The notes under the pieces: generated by a model
What the model was told of the DNA's origin: nothing
What the model saw: the letters and a program-made list of their open reading frames with translations, nothing else
Databases searched by the model: none
Source of the DNA: Candidatus Melainabacteria bacterium RIFCSPLOWO2_02_FULL_35_15
Lineage (GTDB): Bacteria > Cyanobacteriota > Vampirovibrionia > 2-02-FULL-35-15
NCBI GenBank assembly: GCA_001784585.1
Contig: MFRN01000031.1
Location: 1 to 56,863, forward strand
Length of the DNA: 56,863 nucleotides
Reading direction: 5' to 3'
Shown: one piece after another, positions 1-8,459 of the stretch
Position numbering within the stretch: position 1 is the stretch's first letter
Layout: each line of letters begins with the position of its first letter
Position numbers and translations under genes: made by a program

Positions 1-2
1 CA

Positions 3-2456
3 AGTTTCTGGAAAGATCTCTCTAAGAAAAATCCGGATGCAAAACTTATTAATTTTACATTACCATCAAATGGAGGACAGAGCGGATGGACAGGTACTAA
101 TACTCTTTCTAATCCTTCCAGCCTCAGATTTGATGGAACAAATGATTATGTTCAGGTTACTGATTCTGATTATTTTGATCTTCAAAACTTTACTGTCAGT
201 GCTTTTATTAAAATTGACGGAAGTCCTGCTGGCTATAGACAAATTATCGGGCAAGGTAATGAACCTTATTGGTTATTAAGTATAGTTGACAGTAAACTTT
301 CAGGATACCTGACCTATGATGGAATTACTGTCACATCCAGCAAAACATTAAACGATAGTATGTGGCATTTTGTAGCTCTTACCAGAGATACTGTTAATGA
401 CAAAGTTAGTTTAAATATTGACGGAATAGAAAATAAAACCATCAGCACAACAAGCGACGCTATATACAGACTGGCAGCAAATGTTCTTATTGGTACTTAT
501 AATGCTGGAGGATATTTTTTCCCGGGTCGTATTGAAAGTGTTAAATTATTCCATAATGCTCTTTCACCTCAGGAGATTAAAGATTATTTCAATTGTGAAA
601 AGGGACACTTCCAGGATTTAGTTAATTTTGGATCTTCATCTTCAAGCTCTTCTTCAGGTGCAGGACTTACCTGTGTAAATAGAAATTATACTGGTCCAAG
701 CGGAGTAATTTTAGATTTAAGACCTGGCGATATTACAGGAACAGGGCTTAGTGCAGACAACTCTACTATTACAACAAGTTGGCCGGATTTAAGCGGAAGT
801 AATAATCACTCAGCACTGGTTAATTTTACATTACCGTCAAACGGAGGACAAAGCGGATGGGTAGAAAACCCGTCATCATTAAGGTTTGACGGCACAGATG
901 ATTATGCTTACATTGCAGACTCATCATTATTTGATTTGACAGACTTTACTTTAAGTGCATTTATAAAAGTAGAAGGATCAGCAAGTAGCTACAGAAGAAT
1001 ACTAAGTCAACAAAATGGGAATAATTACTGGCTGTTAAACCTGGAAGACAATAAATTACAAGGATGGCTAAATTTAGATGGAATAACTAGGGAAAATGGA
1101 ACATTCGGTCCGGCATTAAATGATAATAAATGGCATCACGTAGCTATTACCAGAGATACAGACAATGACAATATATCATGGTGGCTGGATGGAACACAGA
1201 TAGGTTCTCAAACTACTACAAGTGATGCAGCTTATAATATTGCAAGCAATGTCTATCTTGGTGCTTATCCTGGTGCTGGCCAAGACTTTCAGGGGAAAAT
1301 AGGTAATGTAAAGGTCATTAATAAAGCACTATCTGCGCAGGAAATAAATGCTTACTACAATTGCGAAAAACCATCTACTCTATGCTCTAACAATACACTG
1401 ACCTTTAATCCTGTATCAGTCCAGAATATTGGCGCTTCAGTAATATCAAAAGATTTTAATAAGGATGGAAAGTCTGACCTTGCTACTGCTAATATTAATT
1501 CCTGTGTCCTTTTTGGAAATGGAAATGCTACCTTCCAAAACACCTGTTACGGTACTAACAATGCCACTACCATAACATCAGCTGATTTTAACGGGGATGG
1601 CATTTTAGATCTTGTACTGGGTACTTCTGTGGTTAACAATCATCCTCAAATTGGCTATTCAAGCAGTTACTATTACTATTTGCAAGGGAATGGCGCTGGT
1701 GGTTTTAGCGGACCTTATGGTATTACTGTTAACAGTTATAATACAAATAATCCTGGTATTCCTCTCTACCCTGTAGATACGCAGCCCCTTCAGCTGGCAT
1801 CCGCTGATTTTAATAAAGATGGATATTTTGATCTGGCTATTTCTGATCAATGGACAAGGAGAGTTTTACTTTATCTGGGTAATGGCAATGGTATTCCTAT
1901 CGTAGTTCTAAGTAATGCCGGAGGCGGTTCAATAATATCCAATGATTTTAATAAAGATGGAAATTTTGATTTAGCTTTTACTAATCCTTTTAATAATAAT
2001 ATTTCTGTTCTTCTTGGAAACGGTAATAGTACTTTCCGGCAAGCACTTAACTATACTACCGGCGGTACAAATCCTAAGCTCATTACCTCAGGTGATTTCG
2101 ATAATAATGGCATACTTGATCTGGCTGTAACTAACACAGGCAGTAACAGTTTCTCGGTTTTCCCGGGGAATGCAGATGGCTCATTCCAGACTCCGGCAAA
2201 GATTTACAGTACAGTCACCAAGCCAACTTCAATCTCATCCGGTGATTTAAATCGTGACAATAAAGCAGATATAATAATCGGCACTAGTAATGGAAACACT
2301 TATATATTTATCGCAGGCATATCCGGAAACTTTACACAAGCAGCTACAAGCTACACTAAAGCCGGTCCATATGCAATCAATGATTTTAACGGGGACGGTT
2401 CAACAGACTTTTCTTACTCTGGTGGAATCTTGTTAAACAATACTTGTTTTCCTTAA
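3..2456 (+). CDS. Secreted LamG/FG-GAP repeat protein (5' end outside window)
   Basis: The frame is open from base 3 with no start, so the N-terminus is missing; 817 residues are visible. Residues about 1-199 and 258-456 are two copies of a LamG/concanavalin-A-like jelly-roll domain repeating with a period of exactly 257 residues (771 bases). They are joined by a run of eight serines (about 211-218). From about residue 470 to the end there are seven FG-GAP/VCBS-type blades, each with a calcium-loop motif such as DFNKDGKSDL, DFNGDGILDL or DFNKDGYFDL, consistent with a beta-propeller. Proteins of this build are normally exported and bind glycans or surfaces; that role is inferred. It ends 4 bases before the convergent KAS III-like gene. 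Confidence 0.85.
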   Translation, partial: SFWKDLSKKNPDAKLINFTLPSNGGQSGWTGTNTLSNPSSLRFDGTNDYVQVTDSDYFDLQNFTVSAFIKIDGSPAGYRQIIGQGNEPYWLLSIVDSKLSGYLTYDGITVTSSKTLNDSMWHFVALTRDTVNDKVSLNIDGIENKTISTTSDAIYRLAANVLIGTYNAGGYFFPGRIESVKLFHNALSPQEIKDYFNCEKGHFQDLVNFGSSSSSSSSGAGLTCVNRNYTGPSGVILDLRPGDITGTGLSADNSTITTSWPDLSGSNNHSALVNFTLPSNGGQSGWVENPSSLRFDGTDDYAYIADSSLFDLTDFTLSAFIKVEGSASSYRRILSQQNGNNYWLLNLEDNKLQGWLNLDGITRENGTFGPALNDNKWHHVAITRDTDNDNISWWLDGTQIGSQTTTSDAAYNIASNVYLGAYPGAGQDFQGKIGNVKVINKALSAQEINAYYNCEKPSTLCSNNTLTFNPVSVQNIGASVISKDFNKDGKSDLATANINSCVLFGNGNATFQNTCYGTNNATTITSADFNGDGILDLVLGTSVVNNHPQIGYSSSYYYYLQGNGAGGFSGPYGITVNSYNTNNPGIPLYPVDTQPLQLASADFNKDGYFDLAISDQWTRRVLLYLGNGNGIPIVVLSNAGGGSIISNDFNKDGNFDLAFTNPFNNNISVLLGNGNSTFRQALNYTTGGTNPKLITSGDFDNNGILDLAVTNTGSNSFSVFPGNADGSFQTPAKIYSTVTKPTSISSGDLNRDNKADIIIGTSNGNTYIFIAGISGNFTQAATSYTKAGPYAINDFNGDGSTDFSYSGGILLNNTCFP

Positions 2457-2460
2457 AAAA

Positions 2461-3786
2461 CTATAAAGCAGCACTGTTAGAAATGCTACGCATTACTCTG
2501 TCCAGATTAGTGAGTTCCATTGGTTTATGGGATATAGGTGTGAATTTGATTTCTCCTAAATCAGATATAGCTAATTCTGAGAGTTCAAACTTTCCTTTTC
2601 TCTTTTTTCTGCGAAGCTCTTCAATCGATCTTTCTACTATCTCTCTGTAATCCGGTCTTGGTTTGGCATCTGTTATTCTTTTAGTCTTAATTCCATCAAA
2701 AGAAGGATTGATTTCAAAAACTGTTTTTACTCCTCCTACACCTGCAATAGATGAAATAACAGTATCATCCAGGGAGACGCCGCCCTCAAGCATAGACAGT
2801 GCAAGTGCCCCGGCACCGATATTTCCATGTTTATATGATGAGGACTGGATAACGTTTGTGGTAATATCTATGCCTGTATTTTCTTTAAAAATTTCCATTC
2901 CTTTGGTTATTGAATTTTTTCCTCCCTGAGGTGTCCCGATTTTTACCTTTTCATCTATTACTTCACCGAAGTTTCTTAAGTAATCATCCAGCCCATAAGA
3001 ATATTCCACAGCATCAATTTCTCCTAAAATATCCAGGGCAGCATCATTGTATTGAAAATTATCCTGCAGCTCATAGCTTGAATAATTAAGACACTGAGAT
3101 GCATATATTTGATTATGGACAAAAACATCTGAAACTTCAGGATCAATTCCTATATTTGTAAATTTAAAGCCACCTTTGCCTTTCTCAAGAAAAATTCCTA
3201 CAAAACCATCGCCAAAAATATACCTTTCCAGATTACTATGTGGTAATCGTAACCTTGAAGTTACATCACCTAATAAAATCAGGGCATTGTCACACAGTTC
3301 TCTGTCTATCCAGCCAGATGCTTCATATAACCCCTGAGCCATACTTACGCAGGCTAATGAAGAATTACCAAATTGAACTGGTTTAATTCCTAATAATTTT
3401 GCTACTGCAAGGCCTTGTGCAGGAAAAACAAAATCAGGTGTATCAGTACTATAATAAAAACCCTGAACTTTAGACGGGAGTACACCTGCTTTTTCCAGAG
3501 TACGCACAGCGGCAGTAATCCCCAGGTATGTGTTAGGATACTTAGCTACATTATCAAGCAGTATATTTCTTGTCTTAATGCCTGTTTTATTTTCCAGACG
3601 ATCAACTAATCTGCCTGTTTTTTCTAAGGTCTTTTTTGAAATAAAGCGCGTGAAAAATCCTTTAAATCCTTTACTTTGTTCACGAAATTGAAGAGAAAAA
3701 ATATCTCTGCCGGTTAAAACAGCGCCTTTAACACCATTTTCACCCGGAAGAGCAGAAGCCATTGCTCTAATAGACATTCCTGTCAT
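2461..3786 (-). CDS. KAS III/FabH-like thiolase-fold protein
   Basis: 441 residues with the two-half thiolase fold of beta-ketoacyl-ACP synthase III. The nucleophile is Cys146 in SSLACVSMAQG, there is a GDG turn at about 192-194, and Asn322 sits in KHGNIGAGA, matching the FabH asparagine. The position of the FabH histidine (P-H-Q-A-N) reads P-Q-G-G-K-N here (Gln287), so the usual Cys-His-Asn triad is incomplete. It is about 120 residues longer than typical FabH, partly from an insertion near residues 25-75. It might be an acyltransferase-type or OleA-like relative rather than a chain-initiating KAS III. The next gene, divergent, is a beta-oxidation-type fusion, suggesting acyl-CoA metabolism. 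Confidence 0.75.
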   Translation of the reverse strand: MTGMSIRAMASALPGENGVKGAVLTGRDIFSLQFREQSKGFKGFFTRFISKKTLEKTGRLVDRLENKTGIKTRNILLDNVAKYPNTYLGITAAVRTLEKAGVLPSKVQGFYYSTDTPDFVFPAQGLAVAKLLGIKPVQFGNSSLACVSMAQGLYEASGWIDRELCDNALILLGDVTSRLRLPHSNLERYIFGDGFVGIFLEKGKGGFKFTNIGIDPEVSDVFVHNQIYASQCLNYSSYELQDNFQYNDAALDILGEIDAVEYSYGLDDYLRNFGEVIDEKVKIGTPQGGKNSITKGMEIFKENTGIDITTNVIQSSSYKHGNIGAGALALSMLEGGVSLDDTVISSIAGVGGVKTVFEINPSFDGIKTKRITDAKPRPDYREIVERSIEELRRKKRKGKFELSELAISDLGEIKFTPISHKPMELTNLDRVMRSISNSAAL

Positions 3787-3937
3787 ATGGTTACACCTTT
3801 GTCAGCCAACAAACAGCAGAAATATAATCATTTAAATTAGTTTTAAATCTAACATATAAGATTCAGCTAGTAGCATAATAAACCTGAATATGTTACATAA
3901 AAGTAAAATAAGTATCTTCTAAAATCTAAAATGTAGG

Positions 3938-3943
3938 TAAAAT
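3938..3943 (+). promoter_or_regulatory. -10 box, probable leaderless transcript of the HCDH-ECH gene
   Basis: TAAAAT lies 9 bases before the ATG at 3953 and no Shine-Dalgarno sequence is present, so transcription would begin at or next to the start codon. The same arrangement recurs through the window. Confidence 0.5.
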
Positions 3944-3952
3944 CATACAAAT

Positions 3953-6373
3953 ATGAATAAAGAAAACACTTACTCAGATGGAATTAAAATCCTAAAGAAA
4001 ATCCAGGAAAACGGCATTATTATTTTTGGTGCTTCAGGTGAAATGGGCTCAAAGATTACCAGCACCTTTGCTAAAGCAAATGTATCTGTAATTATGCAGG
4101 ATATTGACAAAAATAAGTTAATAGAATCAAAAAACGAAGCATTAAAAACTCTCGAAAAAGCAGCTGCAAGAAGAAAATTATCAAAAAAACAGCTTGAATA
4201 TATTATAGAAAAAAAACTTATTGACAAAATTATAGTTTTTCCGGAAAGAGGAAAAATACCTTTTAATGAAATAAACACAAGAGAGCAGGCAGGCAGCTTT
4301 TTAGAAAAAGCCCTGGGCAAAGAGCTTTTGGAAAATTATAAAAATGCCGCAATGCTTCTTGAAGCAGGGCCTGAAATACTTTCATTTAAACAGGATGTTT
4401 TCAGGTTTTTTGAATTAGTTCTTTCACCGGAGTCAGCTATACTAGCCACCAATACATCTTCATTAAAAATAGATACTATAGGAAATAAAATAATTAATAA
4501 AGAGCATTTAATCGGGTTTCATTATTTTCTACCGGCACATATTAATCCGCTTATAGAAATTATCTCTGCTAAAGACACACCTGTCACTTTAATCCAAGCC
4601 ATGCAAAACCTGGCTATTAGTATGGGAAAAAAGCCCATAATATGTCATAAAGATACGCCGGGCGCCATTGCAAACAGAATCCTTGTGGGAATATTAAATG
4701 AAGCAGCAAAAATGTACGATGAAGGGCTTGGCAGCACTGAAGAGATAGATAAAATTTTTCTTGAAGTATTTTACTCAAAACAGATAAAGATTCAGACAAA
4801 AAAAGCAAAAAGACAATTTCAGTCAGCACCAAAACTTGCTTTTTTTAAAGATGAAAAAAGCTTATACAGCCAGATTAAAAAATGTGAGAAAGAAAAAAAT
4901 TATTTAAAGAAAAAACAGTTATTAGAGGAAGCTGAAGGAAGGCTCAGGCAAAAAGTTTTATATTCACAGATAGTTGAAAATCTCTCTTCTTTGGGAGAAT
5001 TTTTTAAAAGTGCTTCCTGTGTAGATAAATTAAAAATTAAAGCACAGGAACAAATGAAAAATATAAGAGCATCTTTAAATGAAAACGATTTAAAAATAAC
5101 TCCTTACGAATTCCCGAAACCTGAAAAGATTTCGACCTTAAATAACCAGAAAAAAATGATAAGAGGCAGACTTCAGGGAGCTTATATAGCTATATCACAG
5201 AAAATATATAATGAAGGACTTGGTACTATTTGCGACATAGAGCTTGCCTGTAAAGAAGGCTTTAAGTGGAACACAGGACCATTTGAATTAATTTATGACC
5301 TGGGGATTAAAAAAGCCAAGGACCTGGTTTTGCTGGTAAATAAAGGGCTTTCACAACAAAATACAAGCGGCATTGCAAATGCAGATGAAGTCTCTCAAAT
5401 AACTAAAAAAGAATTGTCCGGCGTACAAACACATATTCAAAATGAAACAGGATTTATTACTCTGGGAAGGCTGCACATACAAAACCTGCAAATGATGCAG
5501 AATTCGCTAAGTCCTGAAATGCTTGAAGGAATCAGTACTGCATTAAAAGAATTAAAAGAAAAAAATGTAAGAGCAATAATCTTCAGAAGCCGGGGCGGAG
5601 GAGCATTTAGTTCTGGTGCTGATTTAAACTATATTGAAAGTACAAACTGGGACTTAAAAAGAATTGTTGACTATATAAATTTCGGTAAAAAAGTAATGGA
5701 CGAAATTGCAAACTGTAATATTCCCACCACTGCAATCCTTGACGGACCTGCTGTAGGAGGCGGGCTGGAACTGGCTCTTGCATGTGATTACAGAATAATG
5801 ACTGATTTGGCTTTTGTAGCTATGCCGGAAGTAGCGCTTGGAATCATTCCTGACTGGGGCGGAACTGAAAGACTGCCGGCAATTATCGGAAAAGAACTGG
5901 CAAAGAGAATGATCTGTACTGCAAAGTTAAAAAATATGGGACTAAAGCTTGCTTGTGAAGATGCAAAAATATTAGGTTTGGCAGATGAGTGTATCTTACA
6001 GTGTGAGTTGCCTGAATTTTTAAGCCGGTTAATTGAAGAAAAAGTCTTTCATATAAATATTTACAAAAAGCCTGCTTTAAAAACAAACTTTAATAAGTCT
6101 GACTATCCTATACACATTGTAAAAAGATTTAAGCTAAATAAGCCTTTCAGACACAATTTCAGGTGGATTACAAAATACGCTGCTAACCTTGCAGATGACC
6201 TTATAGAGCATTCTGATACTCCGGAATATGCAAAAACTGTAAACAATGATCTTACATCGGTTAAGCTTCTTACAAGAGGTAAAAAAGTAGCAAATATTTA
6301 TATAAAACCAATGTTGTTTGTTGTGCAGAATAAGTTTTTGGCTAATATATTTGAAAAACTTGGAATTTTATAA
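3953..6373 (+). CDS. 3-hydroxyacyl-CoA dehydrogenase / enoyl-CoA hydratase fusion
   Basis: 806 residues. The N-terminal half is an NAD-dependent 3-hydroxyacyl-CoA dehydrogenase: Rossmann motif GASGEMG at 26-32, NTSSL, and the catalytic His/Glu stretch GFHYFLPAHINPLIEI. After a Lys/Glu-rich insertion (about 270-380, coiled-coil-like) comes the second HCDH domain (EGLGTICDIELACKEGF). The C-terminal half is a crotonase: GGGLELALACDYR with Glu near 607 and MPEVALGIIPDWGGTERL with Glu near 626, both hydratase glutamates kept. The order HCDH then ECH is that of FadN, the reverse of E. coli FadB. It would catalyse the two middle steps of beta-oxidation or the reverse. The last 100 residues are a family-atypical extension. 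No thiolase or acyl-CoA dehydrogenase is in the window. Confidence 0.9.
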   Translation: MNKENTYSDGIKILKKIQENGIIIFGASGEMGSKITSTFAKANVSVIMQDIDKNKLIESKNEALKTLEKAAARRKLSKKQLEYIIEKKLIDKIIVFPERGKIPFNEINTREQAGSFLEKALGKELLENYKNAAMLLEAGPEILSFKQDVFRFFELVLSPESAILATNTSSLKIDTIGNKIINKEHLIGFHYFLPAHINPLIEIISAKDTPVTLIQAMQNLAISMGKKPIICHKDTPGAIANRILVGILNEAAKMYDEGLGSTEEIDKIFLEVFYSKQIKIQTKKAKRQFQSAPKLAFFKDEKSLYSQIKKCEKEKNYLKKKQLLEEAEGRLRQKVLYSQIVENLSSLGEFFKSASCVDKLKIKAQEQMKNIRASLNENDLKITPYEFPKPEKISTLNNQKKMIRGRLQGAYIAISQKIYNEGLGTICDIELACKEGFKWNTGPFELIYDLGIKKAKDLVLLVNKGLSQQNTSGIANADEVSQITKKELSGVQTHIQNETGFITLGRLHIQNLQMMQNSLSPEMLEGISTALKELKEKNVRAIIFRSRGGGAFSSGADLNYIESTNWDLKRIVDYINFGKKVMDEIANCNIPTTAILDGPAVGGGLELALACDYRIMTDLAFVAMPEVALGIIPDWGGTERLPAIIGKELAKRMICTAKLKNMGLKLACEDAKILGLADECILQCELPEFLSRLIEEKVFHINIYKKPALKTNFNKSDYPIHIVKRFKLNKPFRHNFRWITKYAANLADDLIEHSDTPEYAKTVNNDLTSVKLLTRGKKVANIYIKPMLFVVQNKFLANIFEKLGIL

Positions 6374-6425
6374 CACACCCTTCATAGTAGAATAGTTGTA
6401 ATAAAAACTATTTTTAAACTTTCTA

Positions 6426-8003
6426 ATGATTGATCACACAAGCTCATTAAACGGAGTTACAAGTGCCTTTAAATGGCCGCACTATCCTCTTGAAAACCCG
6501 GATAATCAAATAGCTTTACTTCGAAACCCGACTATTTATAAAGGAGGCCGAGAGCCTTTAGAAAACAGTTTTTTAGAGGACTTAATAAAGCAAAATATTT
6601 TTAAAAGAAGTAATGATATTACACATGATGATCGTTTTACTTTTCATGAAAAAATTATAGCGAAGATAAATGCCTGTGATGCCCGTGCTCTCTATAACTC
6701 ACTTTCTAAAGAAGGAAGAAAGAAATTTGAAGCGATAGTTCAGTCATTTTATATAGCCATTACTAAAGATACAGCTCATGACAGAAATAAAAAAATGTTG
6801 GAAGAAATGATGGAAATGTATCAAGGTGGGGAAATAAGAGTAGTTTGTGAAACAGGTTTTAGAATGATATTAAAAGTATTATTTGATTTACTTGGAGTCA
6901 AACCGAAACATTTTTACGGGGTATCAGCAGGTGCATTTCAGGCAGCAGGAAGAGCTTTTGGAGCACCTAATTGTATAGCTGTTGCAAACACCATAGATAC
7001 AGATTATTCTAAAGTTACAGAAAGCAGAAAACACCTGGAAACATGGATAAACGATCTGATAAAAGAAGCATATTTATATACTACAGGAAAAAAAGAACAT
7101 GATATTGAAGATGGCATTATAAGAGTTAAACATCTTGAAGAAGCAGGAACTGATCTTAAAGTTTTAGTAGGAGAAATTACAAAATATTTTCCTCCAAAGA
7201 TGGAGAACTATTTTTTACCAGAAGAATTAAAAACCAGATTTGGGAAGAAAAATCCGGGAAATCTTCCGCTTGCTCCTATGATTGCTGCTTCCGCCAATCT
7301 TTGGTTATTATTTTTTCTAATTGATCCGACATTCGGGCGGTGTTTTATTAAGGACTCAAAAGGTCTTAATCACTATCTGCTTGATGCAGGAGGACTGGAC
7401 AGAGCAAACGGGATTCCGTTTAATGATTTTGAGGATGAGATGAAAAAATATTTAAACGGAAAAAGAGAATTACCTCCATTTGTTTTAATTGCCGGAAATA
7501 CAAGAGTTGAATCTTTAGAAAAATCTATATTTGATAAGATTGCAGATCGTATAGATTCATTGTTCATAGATCCGATCGATAAAATTAAAACACTGGGTGC
7601 AGAAAGATTATATATTAAGGGATTTTGCGGAGTTGACGATCCCTTTATTAAAGGAAATACTTCTGTAATAAGAACAGGGCACCTAAACGTATCTGCCCAT
7701 GATAAAGCAGTTTTAACTACAGCAAATCTTTCTACAAGTGATTTTCCGGAATGTACATTTCAGGGACAGAACTTAAAGCCTTCACTACATCAGCTATATG
7801 AAAACTTTGTCTTCATTAATGAAAAAGGTATTAAAGAGTATATTGAATCAAATGGGCAAGCCGGAAAGAGTCCGCTTCAATTATGGATTGATGATGCCGG
7901 GGAGCTTAAGGCAGTTAAAAAAGCAGAAAAATTACCTGAAGAAATAATACCAATCGATAAAGCTACCTTTGAGGCCAGGATGCTGTGGTCAGCAGGTTGT
8001 TAA
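6426..8003 (+). CDS. Patatin-like phospholipase
   Basis: 525 residues. The serine nucleophile elbow is GVSAG (Ser near 167) and the partner aspartate is in DAGGLDRANGIPF (Asp near 320), giving the patatin Ser-Asp dyad. The oxyanion-hole motif normally written as GGGxRG is degenerate (VCETGFRM). No signal peptide is seen. It follows the HCDH-ECH gene by 52 bases on the same strand, so it probably supplies or remodels acyl chains within the same lipid block. It converges on the histone gene with a 32-base gap. Confidence 0.8.
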   Translation: MIDHTSSLNGVTSAFKWPHYPLENPDNQIALLRNPTIYKGGREPLENSFLEDLIKQNIFKRSNDITHDDRFTFHEKIIAKINACDARALYNSLSKEGRKKFEAIVQSFYIAITKDTAHDRNKKMLEEMMEMYQGGEIRVVCETGFRMILKVLFDLLGVKPKHFYGVSAGAFQAAGRAFGAPNCIAVANTIDTDYSKVTESRKHLETWINDLIKEAYLYTTGKKEHDIEDGIIRVKHLEEAGTDLKVLVGEITKYFPPKMENYFLPEELKTRFGKKNPGNLPLAPMIAASANLWLLFFLIDPTFGRCFIKDSKGLNHYLLDAGGLDRANGIPFNDFEDEMKKYLNGKRELPPFVLIAGNTRVESLEKSIFDKIADRIDSLFIDPIDKIKTLGAERLYIKGFCGVDDPFIKGNTSVIRTGHLNVSAHDKAVLTTANLSTSDFPECTFQGQNLKPSLHQLYENFVFINEKGIKEYIESNGQAGKSPLQLWIDDAGELKAVKKAEKLPEEIIPIDKATFEARMLWSAGC

Positions 8004-8035
8004 GACCATCACTCAAAATCAAAAAAAGAATCAGC

Positions 8036-8215
8036 TTATAGATCGCAGGGTCTGACTGTGCTTCTTCCGTTTTCTTTGCAGCGTTTCATAGCGCACTTTA
8101 ACATTTCTGCAACTTTTGCAGAAAGAGCTTCCATAAGATCTCCGTCTGTTCTAAGTTCTTCTTCTTTAATAAAATCTTTCACCTTTGAGCCCACTACCAG
8201 ATTTTCGTTTGACAT
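8036..8215 (-). CDS. Bacterial histone-fold protein, 59 residues
   Basis: A 59-residue single histone fold. The N-terminal helix is about VGSKVKDFIKEEE; then LRTDGDLMEALSAKVAEML forms loop 1 plus the long central helix; KCAMKRCKENG follows; and RSTVRPCDL ends the protein. That last motif corresponds to the archaeal histone loop-2 signature RKTVxAEDI and matches the RSTVRPxDL type ending of the Bdellovibrio histone Bd0055 as I remember it. The protein is basic, with three Cys. Start choice: ATG at 8215-8213 preceded by AAGGAG 6 bases upstream. It stands alone, tail-to-tail with the patatin gene. It is expected to dimerise and bind DNA; whether it wraps, bends or coats DNA cannot be told from sequence. 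Confidence 0.85.
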   Translation of the reverse strand: MSNENLVVGSKVKDFIKEEELRTDGDLMEALSAKVAEMLKCAMKRCKENGRSTVRPCDL

Positions 8216-8313
8216 GATTATCTCCTTCTTGTTTCCTCAATCCTAAACAAATCAAGAATCTTACCTACAGTAAAATATATTACCTAGAGATAGTCAAATT
8301 TGCTAGTATTGTC

Positions 8314-8322
8314 TGTTATACT
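8314..8322 (+). promoter_or_regulatory. Extended -10 promoter for dapL operon
   Basis: TGTTATACT is an extended -10 (TGn plus TATACT at 8317-8322). No good -35 is visible, as expected for extended -10 promoters. Transcription would begin near 8329, exactly at the foot of the leader hairpin. Confidence 0.5.
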
Positions 8323-8328
8323 AATGAA

Positions 8329-8382
8329 TTAGCCCGAATGGATAAATACAAGACATTGTAAAATTTGCAGAAATCGGGCTAA
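8329..8382 (+). promoter_or_regulatory. Leader hairpin upstream of dapL
   Basis: TTAGCCCGA (8329-8337) pairs perfectly with TCGGGCTAA (8374-8382), enclosing a 36-base loop. It would form the very 5' end of the dapL mRNA, about 78 bases before the start codon. It is not followed by a T-run, so it is not a simple terminator. It does not match a riboswitch class I can name. Confidence 0.4.
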
Positions 8383-8459
8383 ATTTTATGATTTTCTCCA
8401 AATTTTTACAAAGTTATGGACTTACAAAAGTTAAATAATGAGGGGATAAGGAGACAAAA

